From contig NC_016631.1 in assembly GCF_000178955.2 (NCBI RefSeq), positions 4,526,001 through 4,590,000 of the forward strand: a stretch of 64,000 bases of DNA, in the 5' to 3' direction. The notes under the pieces are model-generated. The model was not told the origin of the DNA and made no database searches. It saw only the letters and a program-made list of their open reading frames with translations. Numbering within the stretch: the stretch's first letter is position 1; each line of letters opens with the position of its first letter. The DNA comes from Granulicella mallensis MP5ACTX8 (GTDB lineage Bacteria; Acidobacteriota; Terriglobia; Terriglobales; Acidobacteriaceae). Shown here in pieces: positions 25,675 through 34,309 of the stretch. Both the position numbers and the translations under genes were made by a program.

Positions 25675-27096
25675 TTAGAGGCGTGCCCCTTGGGCGCTGT
25701 CCATCAGCACCTTTTTAAGATCTGCCCGAGGAAATGCGACTTCAAAAGCCGCTCCCTCGCCGAGTTCGCTATCTACCCTGATCGTTCCTCCATGCATCCC
25801 CACCAGGCTCTTCGCAATAGAAAGTCCTAACCCAAACCCGCCATCTCGCGGCGTACGAGCAGTATCCACCCGAAAAAATCGCTCAAAAATTCGTTGATGG
25901 TTTGCGGCGGCAATACCGATGCCAGTATCTCGAACGATGAATCCACACAAATCGTTAGACACCCATTCCGTTAATTCGATGTGCCCCTCCTGGGGGGTGT
26001 AACGTACCGCATTGTCGATAAAGATCATCAATAGACGTTCGAAGATGTCTCTATTCCCTCTGATAGGCACAATCTGCGTTTCTGCGCGATAGGCCAGAGT
26101 TATTTTTTTTGTCTCCGCCAGGGACCGGGCACGAGCGATTACAGCATCGATTGATTCTCCCAGTTCGAATAACTCCATTGGGATGGACTTATCGCTACCG
26201 CTGCCCCTTGCAAGGGTGAGAAGATCCCCAATAAGCCGTGCCATGTATTCGCTCTCGAGCAGAATATCGGAGAGGCCTTCGGCCGTGCGCTGGTTGTCCG
26301 TAGGACTCATGAGGAGCAGTTCGGCATTGGAGCGGATGAGGGCCACCGGAGTACGCAGCTCATGAGACGCATCCGCGGTGAACTGCGCGATTCGCTCATA
26401 GGACACGGCAATGCGATCCAGCATGTGATTGATCGTATTGGAGAGACGATCCAACTCATCCTGCGTTCCCCGCAGGGGGAGACGCTTCGACAGGCTTCCC
26501 GCATCAATCGAGTGCGTGGCTTCAGTAATTTGGTGAATAGGAGAGAGGGCTCTGCCACTCATCCAATAGCCCGCACAAGCAGCAAGCAGACCGGCGGCAG
26601 GAATACTTAGGATAAGAAGCCAGTCGAGGCCTTCCATCAACCTCGCATATTCCGTCTGATCCACGGCGACCTGTATCCCAAAGGTATAGGAACCTACCTG
26701 GGCCAGTCTGCCAATCGTACGAAACGACCTGCCACCGATCGAGACACTCTGTTTCAGGGTTTGATCTGCTTGTGAATGCAGAGAGGGCACAACTGCCATA
26801 GCATCCGGCTGATACACCACCGAACCGTCAGGATTGCTGACTCTGAACATTTTGCCGCGTGGCAAGAGGGCGGAGTGCTCTCGCAATTCCTCGCCAAGAT
26901 TATTCATTTCATGAATAGCAAGCTTATGGTTCAGAAATGTCGCAACACCATCAATCCCGGAGGTAAGCTCCTGATCTGCAATCCTCCGCAACCCCCAGGA
27001 AGCGCCAAAGAATATGCCCAGCCCAAGGGATACGACGATCAACGCCACAATGACCGAATACCACAGCGTCAGACGTACACGAATTGAGATCTTCAT
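25675..27096 (-). CDS. Sensor histidine kinase
   Basis: The 473-residue kinase has TM1 (about 12-33), a periplasmic domain (34-157), TM2 (about 158-178), HAMP (SGRALSPIHQITEATHSID), HisKA with His245 in the canonical ASHELRTPVAL, and HATPase motifs (FIDNAVRYTPQEG, VRDTGIGIA, GGFGLGLSIAKSLV). It overlaps the upstream regulator by 4 bp and runs directly into the Oar-like receptor gene. The layout (regulator, kinase, receptor on one strand) points to sensing of an envelope or periplasmic ligand connected with that receptor; this is inference from position. Confidence 0.95.
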   Translation of the reverse strand: MKISIRVRLTLWYSVIVALIVVSLGLGIFFGASWGLRRIADQELTSGIDGVATFLNHKLAIHEMNNLGEELREHSALLPRGKMFRVSNPDGSVVYQPDAMAVVPSLHSQADQTLKQSVSIGGRSFRTIGRLAQVGSYTFGIQVAVDQTEYARLMEGLDWLLILSIPAAGLLAACAGYWMSGRALSPIHQITEATHSIDAGSLSKRLPLRGTQDELDRLSNTINHMLDRIAVSYERIAQFTADASHELRTPVALIRSNAELLLMSPTDNQRTAEGLSDILLESEYMARLIGDLLTLARGSGSDKSIPMELFELGESIDAVIARARSLAETKKITLAYRAETQIVPIRGNRDIFERLLMIFIDNAVRYTPQEGHIELTEWVSNDLCGFIVRDTGIGIAAANHQRIFERFFRVDTARTPRDGGFGLGLSIAKSLVGMHGGTIRVDSELGEGAAFEVAFPRADLKKVLMDSAQGARL

Positions 27097-27773
27097 ACAG
27101 GTTTACTCGACGTGAGCTTGTAACCAAATCCCCGGACCGTATGAATAAGCTTGTTGCCGTGCCCTTCGTCTACCTTCGAGCGAAGCTGCTTCATAAAGGC
27201 ATCCAAGGTATTGTTCTCGACGGTATGCTCGTATCCCCAGACAGCATTGATGATCGCCTCGCGCCGGAGTACGGTATGAGGATTCCGCATCATGAACTCA
27301 AGCAGAAGAAATTCTGTCCGGGTCAGCATAATCGCGCGTCCGGAACGTGACGCTATATGAGTGTGCGGATCAAGGCAGAGATCCTCAAGCTGATACGACA
27401 GCGAAGCTGTTGCCAGGGTGCGCCGCCCCAGTGCCCGCAGCCGGGCAAACAGCTCTGCAAAGGCAAAGGGTTTGGTCAGGTAGTCGTCGACACCGCTATC
27501 CAGCCCGCGAACCACGTCGCTCGTTGCATCTCGCGCGGTAAGCATCAGAATCGGAGTCGACACCTTTGCGTCACGAAGGGATCTGGCCACGGTGAAGCCG
27601 TCCATACCGGGAAGCATCGCATCCAGGATGATCGACTCGAACTCATGGCTGGACGCAATATCCAGTCCCTCTAACCCCGTGTTCGCCAACACGATACGGT
27701 GCGATTGCTTCTCGAGTGCATCCCGGAGAACCAACGCCATCTTACGATCATCTTCGACGACCAGGATTCGCAT
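27093..27773 (-). CDS. OmpR-family response regulator
   Basis: A receiver domain (VVEDDRKM, Asp51 in IILDAMLPGMDG, LTARDA, DDYLTKPFAF) is followed by an OmpR winged helix (MLTRTEFLLLEFMMRNP ... NTLDAFMKQLRSKVDE, IHTVRGFGYKL). It is the first gene of a regulator-kinase-receptor unit and is coupled to the kinase by an ATGA overlap. It resembles CusR/QseB-type regulators in sequence but the inducer is unknown. A strong terminator of the preceding receptor gene lies 78 bp upstream. Confidence 0.95.
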   Translation of the reverse strand: MRILVVEDDRKMALVLRDALEKQSHRIVLANTGLEGLDIASSHEFESIILDAMLPGMDGFTVARSLRDAKVSTPILMLTARDATSDVVRGLDSGVDDYLTKPFAFAELFARLRALGRRTLATASLSYQLEDLCLDPHTHIASRSGRAIMLTRTEFLLLEFMMRNPHTVLRREAIINAVWGYEHTVENNTLDAFMKQLRSKVDEGHGNKLIHTVRGFGYKLTSSKPV

Positions 27774-27850
27774 GGTGACAGCTACAAATCTTTACTGTAG
27801 CCATGCCACCTGAATTTTCCCTGAAGGTTCGATTGAAAGATGGGCTTAAA

Positions 27851-27893
27851 TCAATCCCCGCTGACATCCTCAAAGGACGTCAGCGGGGATTGA
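27851..27893 (-). terminator. Stem-loop terminator of the 1025-aa receptor gene
   Basis: TCAATCCCCGCTGAC (27851-27865) pairs perfectly with GTCAGCGGGGATTGA (27879-27893), and on the minus strand TTTAA follows. It separates the receptor gene from the downstream two-component unit. Confidence 0.85.
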
Positions 27894-27908
27894 GATATGA
27901 AACGGGAG

Positions 27909-30900
27909 TTAATAGCTAAGACGCAGGGAAAACTCAAGAACGCGCGGCGTTCCCGTCCCGACAAGACCACCGCTATTCACCACCGAAGTGATGGCGCCAA
28001 AACTCTGGGGAACCGTAAGCACACGTTTGGGCTGCGTTCCAGGAGGAGCCGTCGGCGGTGGCGGAGTCGTCGTTACGCTCATCGTCGATGCCGGGGAGCC
28101 ATACTGGGCACGATTGAAGATGTTGAAGGCTTCCGCCCGGAAGATGACATTATTCCGTTTGGTCACACGAAAGGTCTTTTCGATGCTGGCATCGTCCTGC
28201 CAGAGTGGAGGCCCTGTCGCGATGTTCTTTCCCAGATTGCCAAAGGACCCAACAGCAGGAAGGCTGAAGGCTGCTGGATTGAGCCAATGAGCGATGCTGC
28301 GAAAAGCTAGATAGATCGGCACGCCAGGTACACGGTTTGGCCGCTGGTCTACATTGTTACCGTCCGGCAACTCTGCGGCATTGCGGTTCAGCGTGACGTT
28401 GATGGGAAAGCCTGCACGTGCAAGCAGCAGAGTATTGACCGACCATCCTCCGACAAACAGATCGGCCGTCTTCCCCACGTTGAGATAACGTTGTCCATGG
28501 CCGAAGGGCAGATCATAGACGGCGCTTACCGTTCCGCTATGACGCGAATCGAAGTCCGAGCTTGAGTAGTCACAGCGGAAGCACGCGATATTCTCCGGGG
28601 CATCAGCATCGCCCGCACCCACGGACCCATCGTCCAGAGCATGCGAGTACATGTAATTCCCGGAGAGGAAGAAGCCATTGTGGAACCGGCGGTTGACGCT
28701 CACCTGCAGAGCGTTGAAGTTCGACGAGCCCTCGTTGAACTTCGTATCGATCTCGCTTGGATACTGTGGCAAGGGACGTGTATTCGTTGCGGGATTAATG
28801 AGGTTGGTATAGCTACGGCGGAAGAGATGAACGCCATGCGACCCAAGATACGTGAGAGTCAAGGCCGTCTGTCCAGCAAGAGCCTGCTGGATGGATGCCG
28901 TCCACTGTTCCACATAAGAGTCCGGATGGTTCAATGACATGGAACGTGGAGTCAGTGCGAGTCCAGTGGAAGGAGTTAATGAAGGAGCCACCGGATAGGA
29001 ATACTGCACCGTTGTTCCGTTCGACTGGATGCCGCTGGTCAACAAGGTTGAAGGTTCGACGTTGACGACAGGGCTGTCCTCATCTCCCAACTGCACCTCT
29101 CCGTGATAGATGCCATAACCAGCCCGGATAACGGTCTTCCCGTGAAACTCATCCGGGGCATAGGCCACGGAGAAACGCGGGTCGAAGCTGAGGTAATTCG
29201 TGTGATAAAAAGGCGTTCCGATACCACAGTATCCTCCGCAGTTTGCGATATCGAACGGATCTTCGCTGTTATGGTTTTCCTTGAAGGGCGAGAAGAAGTT
29301 GTAGCGCAGACCGAAGTTCACCGTGAGATTCTGGCTCATCTTCCACTGATCCTGAACGTAAGCTCCCACATGTGTCTTGCGCATTCCCTTATCCGGCAGA
29401 GCTGCCGTTGTCAGAAAGCTTACGAGCTGATTTTGCAGAAACGTCGATTCATTCAGGAAGCTCGCAGTGCCGTCGACTGAGTTCTGCTCGTTGAACCAGG
29501 GGAGTTTGTACTCCGCGCCGAACTTGACCGTGTGCTTCCCTCTGGTCCAGGTCACGGTGTCGTTCACGCTGTATGACTGACCAACCTGTTCCTTGGAGTA
29601 GTTTTCGGAGAGACCAGTGAACCCGGTGATCGAAAAATTGAAGGGCAAGCCAGTCTGTTGAAACTGAATGTAGGTATTGCGGTTGAGCCCTAGCTGAAAC
29701 TCGTTGATCGAGTGTTCGTTGAAGATATGCGTCTCTTCAAGAACGAAGTTCTGGGTCCTCGCATTTACGGTGATGCCCTGGGCCAGCGCATTCAGAGCAC
29801 TAGTTGAAGATCCATCATCAATGTTGTAGCGAATGTATCCGGAGTCCTTGTCGGAGATACGATGATCCAAGCGAACCGTACCCGAATTCTCGATATTGGG
29901 GCTCGGGACTACGCCGGTAAAGGTGAATACATTCGGATCGGACGTAGGAGCCTGCCCTTCAGGATAGGCATTGACGATAAAGGCAAGCGAGGGCTGCTGC
30001 GCTGCAACCTGAGCGCGATACGCAGGGCTGGGAACAAATCCGGTCTGCGGCACACCACCAAGCTGCTGCCGAAAGCCCTCATAGTTGACGAAGAAGAATG
30101 TTCGATCCTTGATGATTGGGCCGCCGACGTTGCCGCCGAACTGATTCAGATGAAAGCCAGGATGAATCGTAGTCTTGATCGGCGAAAGCGCATCGAAAGA
30201 GCTGTTGCGCAGGTAATCGAAGATGCTGCCATGGAGGACATCGGTCCCTGTCTTGGAGATCAGGCTGACCTGGCCGCCCGCAGAACCACCTGTATCGGCG
30301 GTATATCCAGCGGTATCCACCTTGAACTCCGCAATCGATTCCGTCGAAAACTGCAGCCTCAACGCCGACTTGAGCGATGCATGAAAGACACCACTGGCGT
30401 CCACTCCATCCAGACGGAAGTTATTGTCATCGGTTCCATTTCCCGCAAAACGGATCGAGGACTGCTGTCCGGAACCTGCATCAATAGCACCTGGAGCCAA
30501 TAACTCAAGCGTAGTGAGATTACGTCCGTTCAACGGCAACTCTGCAACCTGTACGGACTGGATCGTTCCCCCCAGGGTCGCATCGCTTTTGTTCAGCAAC
30601 GCGCCGCCCCGGTCACCTTCAACCTGTACGGTCTGTGAGACAGCGCCGACCTTCATCTTTGCGTTGATAGTGCGCACGTCACCGGAATGGAGATCGACAT
30701 CGGCAATGCGAAGATCATTAAAGCCGTCATGAACGAACATCACTGTGAATCTGCCAATAGGAAGTGAGGAGGCGACGAACTGGCCCTGCTTATCGGAGAT
30801 GACTACTCGCTCCTGATTCGTCCCCTCCTGCCGAATCGTAACCGTCACACCGGAAAGCATGGCACCCGATGGATCGCTCACTGTGCCATTAAGTTCGGTT

Positions 30901-30986
30901 CGGTCAATCTGCGCAGTCGCAGGTGAAATGATGCAGACCAAGAGGAGAAGGAGCCAGACGAGTTGTTGCATTCGAGGGGATTTCAA
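27909..30986 (-). CDS. Oar-like TonB-dependent receptor (1025 aa)
   Basis: The signal peptide (QQLVWLLLLLVCIISPATAQ) is followed by a carboxypeptidase-regulatory domain (TELNGTVSDPSGAMLSGVTV). The plug (GAIDAGSGQQSSIRFAGNGT, FRLDGVDASGVF) precedes a barrel ending EFSLRLSY. The 5' end offers a TTG at 30986 with GGAG 5 nt upstream, or an ATG at 30971 without a ribosome site; I favour TTG. It is closely related in organisation to the 987-residue receptor (both carry the FAG...LDGVD plug signature). It is transcribed after the propeller-fusion gene at 31.2 kb, from which a GC-rich stem-loop separates it. Confidence 0.9.
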   Translation of the reverse strand: MKSPRMQQLVWLLLLLVCIISPATAQIDRTELNGTVSDPSGAMLSGVTVTIRQEGTNQERVVISDKQGQFVASSLPIGRFTVMFVHDGFNDLRIADVDLHSGDVRTINAKMKVGAVSQTVQVEGDRGGALLNKSDATLGGTIQSVQVAELPLNGRNLTTLELLAPGAIDAGSGQQSSIRFAGNGTDDNNFRLDGVDASGVFHASLKSALRLQFSTESIAEFKVDTAGYTADTGGSAGGQVSLISKTGTDVLHGSIFDYLRNSSFDALSPIKTTIHPGFHLNQFGGNVGGPIIKDRTFFFVNYEGFRQQLGGVPQTGFVPSPAYRAQVAAQQPSLAFIVNAYPEGQAPTSDPNVFTFTGVVPSPNIENSGTVRLDHRISDKDSGYIRYNIDDGSSTSALNALAQGITVNARTQNFVLEETHIFNEHSINEFQLGLNRNTYIQFQQTGLPFNFSITGFTGLSENYSKEQVGQSYSVNDTVTWTRGKHTVKFGAEYKLPWFNEQNSVDGTASFLNESTFLQNQLVSFLTTAALPDKGMRKTHVGAYVQDQWKMSQNLTVNFGLRYNFFSPFKENHNSEDPFDIANCGGYCGIGTPFYHTNYLSFDPRFSVAYAPDEFHGKTVIRAGYGIYHGEVQLGDEDSPVVNVEPSTLLTSGIQSNGTTVQYSYPVAPSLTPSTGLALTPRSMSLNHPDSYVEQWTASIQQALAGQTALTLTYLGSHGVHLFRRSYTNLINPATNTRPLPQYPSEIDTKFNEGSSNFNALQVSVNRRFHNGFFLSGNYMYSHALDDGSVGAGDADAPENIACFRCDYSSSDFDSRHSGTVSAVYDLPFGHGQRYLNVGKTADLFVGGWSVNTLLLARAGFPINVTLNRNAAELPDGNNVDQRPNRVPGVPIYLAFRSIAHWLNPAAFSLPAVGSFGNLGKNIATGPPLWQDDASIEKTFRVTKRNNVIFRAEAFNIFNRAQYGSPASTMSVTTTPPPPTAPPGTQPKRVLTVPQSFGAITSVVNSGGLVGTGTPRVLEFSLRLSY

Positions 30987-31134
30987 GGGATCTCCAATTA
31001 AAGAAAAAGGTAGGGGCTGACAGTTTCAGTGAAACGAAGTGTCTCTGCAGGAACGTTGCGCTGCGATTGAATTTTCCTGAATCCCAACTCATCGAATCTT
31101 CAGATTCGAATTGGACTGCCTGGATCAGAGCATG

Positions 31135-31174
31135 AGGGGGCGTATCCGCGCATGCTACTGCGCGGATGCTCCCC
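31135..31174 (-). terminator. GC-rich stem-loop after the propeller-fusion gene
   Basis: GGGGGCGTATCCGCGCA pairs, with two interruptions, with TGCGCGGATGCTCCCC around a TGCTAC loop. It lies 48 bp after the stop at 31222 and about 150 bp before the receptor start, so it could end transcription or attenuate read-through into the receptor. Confidence 0.5.
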
Positions 31175-31221
31175 TGCCCTGCAAGCAATAAGTTGTTCAG
31201 GATGTGCAGACTTAGAGATCG

Positions 31222-32718
31222 CTATTTGTGCTGGAAGAGCCACTCCAGACTTGGAATCTTGGCAGAAAGCTCCTTGCGAATGGCCTCTGCCCGGAGCGCG
31301 GCATCTTCCTGACTGGTCGCTGTCGTATCTGGAATTTCCATGACGAGAATTCCAATACGGCGCCCCGCCGCATCGAACATCTGCATCTTCATGTTGTAGA
31401 AGCCGCCGTCAGCGATATGAGGACCATACGTCTTACCGTCCTTCACCGCAGCAAAGTCTCCCGGCGAACTATGAATGCCGAGCCTGGTTGCATTGCCATT
31501 CGCGATAAGAATCATCGTGCTTTGGCCAGGAGGAATCACATGCAACCCGATCTTGCGCAGGTAAGGATGGCTCGACAATATATTGAGAATCAATTTTTCG
31601 GCGACAGGTGCATTCACAGGCTCCTGCGGCTCTGGTCCACGTACATCACCTGAGCCAGTGTTCATCGGCTCGAAGATCTCCACGCGCGCACTCTTCGTAC
31701 CATCCTGCGGCGCAGCGATGAAGAGCCGATTCAGCTGCGGAACAAACCGCCCCGTTTTTGCCTTCGAATCAGTGGAGATACTGCCGCGGGATACATACTT
31801 ATCCATGCTGATCTGGTCATAGACGTCCACAGCGCCGCCACCGATCGCATAGATCCTCTTGCTCTTCGGATCGTAGATCGTGTCATCGACACCGGACGTA
31901 ATGGGAAGGCTTTGCAGCTCCTTGCCCGTATTGGTATCGAGAACAACCAGCTTACCGTCCCGGCATCCCACAAAGAGACGCTGCCGCTGTTCGTCGAGGG
32001 CCATCGTGACATTGACCTTGCCCATTGTGATGGGCCACGTCGCAACGGTGGTGTTTTTGAACCGGTCGAAAACAACGACTGTGTTCTTTGCCTTGTCATT
32101 GATGTAGATGCGTGGCCTGTAGGTATCCAGCGCCATGGCTTCGAGCGTATCGCCGTCGATCTTGACGTCTGTGAGCTTCTTATTGCTGCTCGTGTCGATC
32201 ACGCTGAACATCGAATAGGTCTGATGAACATCCTCACCACCATTGTCGACATACAGATACTTCCGCGAAAGATCATAGCCGATCGAATCCGCGTCCTTAA
32301 GAAGAGGGATTCTGGCGATCAGCTTATAGCTTTCACCGTCGTATACCTTCACGCTGCCATCGCCGCCATCCGTCACATAAAGACGGTCGGTATCTTCGCG
32401 GTACAGCACTGCATGCGGACGCTCGATTCCGCTGATCTGGTGAACCAATGTCCCCTGAGCTAGATCGAAGACCAGCACGGCCTTGAAATCTTCCGGTGTA
32501 GCGAACAGCCGGTTTCTCTTCAGATCGATACCGAAGTGGTCAAAATTTCCTTTAATCGTCGCAGGAAGAGTAATCGTCTGAACATGGCGCAGGGATTCAC
32601 CCTTTAGCTGCTCAGCGTTGTTACCCGCACCCTGTGCTGAAGCTATTATTCCCGAGAAAATAGTAGATAAGAGAACCGCCGCCAATAACCGCATTAAAGC
32701 TGACCTCACGACTTTCAT
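31222..32718 (-). CDS. Exported YncE-like propeller fused to the small exported domain
   Basis: From the ATG at 32718 the protein has about 498 residues. A signal peptide (residues 1-28: MKVVRSALMRLLAAVLLSTI) precedes a propeller of the FDHF type (about 45-350, starting GNFDHFGIDLKRNRLFATPE). A short linker (DVRGPEPQEPVNAP) then leads to a C-terminal domain of about 125 residues. That last domain is homologous to the entire mature protein of the 18.8-kb gene (KIGLHVIPPGQSTMILIAN, SSPGDFAAVKDGK, DAAGRRIGILVMEIP). The fusion links the propeller family with the domain that precedes a TonB receptor elsewhere in the window. It is itself upstream of a TonB receptor. No catalytic residues are recognisable. 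The 471 bp upstream (to 33189) contain no supported gene. Confidence 0.87.
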   Translation of the reverse strand: MKVVRSALMRLLAAVLLSTIFSGIIASAQGAGNNAEQLKGESLRHVQTITLPATIKGNFDHFGIDLKRNRLFATPEDFKAVLVFDLAQGTLVHQISGIERPHAVLYREDTDRLYVTDGGDGSVKVYDGESYKLIARIPLLKDADSIGYDLSRKYLYVDNGGEDVHQTYSMFSVIDTSSNKKLTDVKIDGDTLEAMALDTYRPRIYINDKAKNTVVVFDRFKNTTVATWPITMGKVNVTMALDEQRQRLFVGCRDGKLVVLDTNTGKELQSLPITSGVDDTIYDPKSKRIYAIGGGAVDVYDQISMDKYVSRGSISTDSKAKTGRFVPQLNRLFIAAPQDGTKSARVEIFEPMNTGSGDVRGPEPQEPVNAPVAEKLILNILSSHPYLRKIGLHVIPPGQSTMILIANGNATRLGIHSSPGDFAAVKDGKTYGPHIADGGFYNMKMQMFDAAGRRIGILVMEIPDTTATSQEDAALRAEAIRKELSAKIPSLEWLFQHK

Positions 32719-33189
32719 GATCCACAGGATCTTTTCTAAAGTTAGGCTTGCCGTGAGTGTGGCAACGTAACAAGGGCACAAATTTACTATCAAACGCTCT
32801 TCAGTGAACGTTCAGGAAGTTCGGCTTCTTACGAGAAAAGCTGCATAACAAAGCGATCGGCATTCCCTCTATAAATTAACTGCATCCATCACCGGAAAAT
32901 ATTGATGTCTCGCCTCGGTCGAACAGACAATGGAATCAAGGGTTTCTATTCTCCCCTCAAGCCCCTCACGGTCTCAGGACAAAGGGAGGCTCTTTCCTGC
33001 CGCTGCACCAGAGGAGCGCCAGACCGAATGTAGCGTCCAGCGTTGGACCTTGCTTGAAATGCATGGCGCAGAGGACGTTGTTTACGGTTACAGTGTGATG
33101 CTCTTCAAGGTGCTCGGTCATCCAGACTGAAGCAGTGCATCGTTCAAGCAGTATCGCGGCGATCGAATCACCAAAAAACTTGCTGATGA

Positions 33190-33385
33190 AGCTCTGATGA
33201 TTTCGCGCCAACGAGCGGGTACTCTCCAAACATTATGTTCTTCTCGGCTCCATCGAACCGATACCGCCAAAGCCAGAACTGTCCACCCAAGGCTGGATGA
33301 GAAGACACAGGCCGCCACCATCGGCTAATTTGTATTTCTTGTCCTTCGGCTTTGCGTTCTCGATTTCCTTGATCGTGAGCGACAC
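33190..33385 (-). pseudogene. P4-type tyrosine integrase, N-terminal remnant with frameshift
   Basis: On the minus strand from 33385 the frame reads SLTIKEIENAKPKDKKYKLA, then DGGGLCLLIQP, the typical start of P4-like integrases (DUF4102 domain). At about 33289 the reading frame changes and continues GGQFWLWRYRFDGAEKNIMF then GEYPLVGAKSSELHQQ, again the family pattern, before a stop. Only about 65 of some 400 residues remain; no catalytic domain is visible further down. It lies 137 bp from the decayed tRNA-Gln 3' end, the usual place of an island integrase, and points away from it. It is a relic, not a functional gene. Confidence 0.85.
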
Positions 33386-33521
33386 AGCGGTCTCCAGAGC
33401 GGGGCTTTCACTTTCCCCACACTTTGGCTCATCCTACCCCCACATCTTTCCCTACAGAAAAGTCTGGCTGTAGCCGCACGCCTTCGGCCCCTATCGCACC
33501 TTATTTCTCGCAAACCACTGT

Positions 33522-33606
33522 AAAACAAGAACATCCTCGCGTGCGAGGATGTTCAGAGAGGTACGAGGAAGATCGGTAAATGGGTGTATTGGTTGCCCAG
33601 GGATTC
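33522..33606. repeat. Distal copy of the tRNA-Gln 3' end plus terminator (attachment-site relic)
   Basis: Positions 33522-33598 are identical over 77 bp to 52379-52455, in the same orientation. After a 3-bp deletion the next 8 bp (AGGGATTC) also match the tRNA T-arm. The copy therefore contains the last ~20 nt of tRNA-Gln and its terminator hairpin (33530-33553). Weaker similarity continues to about 33430, matching 52280-52378. It is interpreted as an att site made by integration at the tRNA. The 420 bp between this repeat and the LysR remnant hold no supported gene. Confidence 0.85.
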
Positions 33607-34028
33607 ACGGGCATTGAAAATAAAGGGGATGAACTCATTTTCCACAGCTTTCCCCACACTGTTCCCCACACACGAAATAAGGATTGTTTATCCGATTCGT
33701 CGGGCACTTTTTAGCCTAAAAAGATAGGGTGATATAGGGTGATATTGTGTGCGTTGCTCTGGGGGAGGGTGGGCATTCTTACTGCAGTCGATTCTGGGCT
33801 CCGCCGGCTTGAGAAGCGAGGAGAGATTCGCTGCGTCCTTTGCAGCATTTACGCCTAGCCTCCGCCAGGGTCTGCCGATACCGTCGATATGCGTTCCACC
33901 CACAATCGTTGGAGTCTACGAGCGGCCCAACCGGACTGATCAAAAGCCAAGGCTTGCGCCCTTTGCTGATTCCGTAGAGTGATTCGGGCGAAAGGCACTT
34001 ACCGTAAGCCCCCCAGGGCCCTGCGCCG

Positions 34029-34256
34029 TTCGATGATCCCGAACTCGTCATCCAGGCTGTTCTGAGTGGAGTAGGAATCGGCACCGCGATGGAAGAAACA
34101 CTTGCCGGCTTGATTGCAGAGTGGCGTTTGATTCAAGATCTGAGAGACTGGTGTGCGCCATTCCCTGGATATTTTCTCTACTACCCCAGCCGCCGTAACC
34201 AACCCGCAGCTCTATCCGCCCTAGTAAACACGCTGCGATTGTCAGATGAGCCATAG
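34029..34256 (+). pseudogene. LysR-family regulator, C-terminal remnant
   Basis: The plus-strand frame ending at TAG 34254-34256 reads FDDPELVIQAVLSGVGIGTA, then an acidic helix, LIAEWRLIQDLRDWCAPFPG and YFLYYPSRRNQPAALSALV. This is the characteristic end of the effector-binding domain of LysR regulators. No start, DNA-binding helix or first half is present, so it is a 75-codon relic just inside the distal end of the island. Confidence 0.8.
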
Positions 34257-34309
34257 TTCTCGGGGTTTCGCAAAGCACCTCCAAACTCGTTGCGCTTCAG
34301 CCAATGGGA

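Noticed and set aside
32966..33229. An 87-codon minus-strand frame below the integrase relic
   Set aside because: It starts inside the integrase remnant's shifted region and matches nothing I recognise; I cannot tell it from debris.
33530..33553. The repeated hairpins near 33.5 and 52.4 kb considered as a CRISPR or IS end
   Set aside because: There are only two copies 18.9 kb apart, no spacers, no transposase; the hairpin is the tRNA-Gln terminator carried in the duplicated segment.
33779..34084. A 101-codon minus-strand frame between the attachment relic and the LysR relic
   Set aside because: It overlaps the LysR remnant on the other strand and has no motif or ribosome site.
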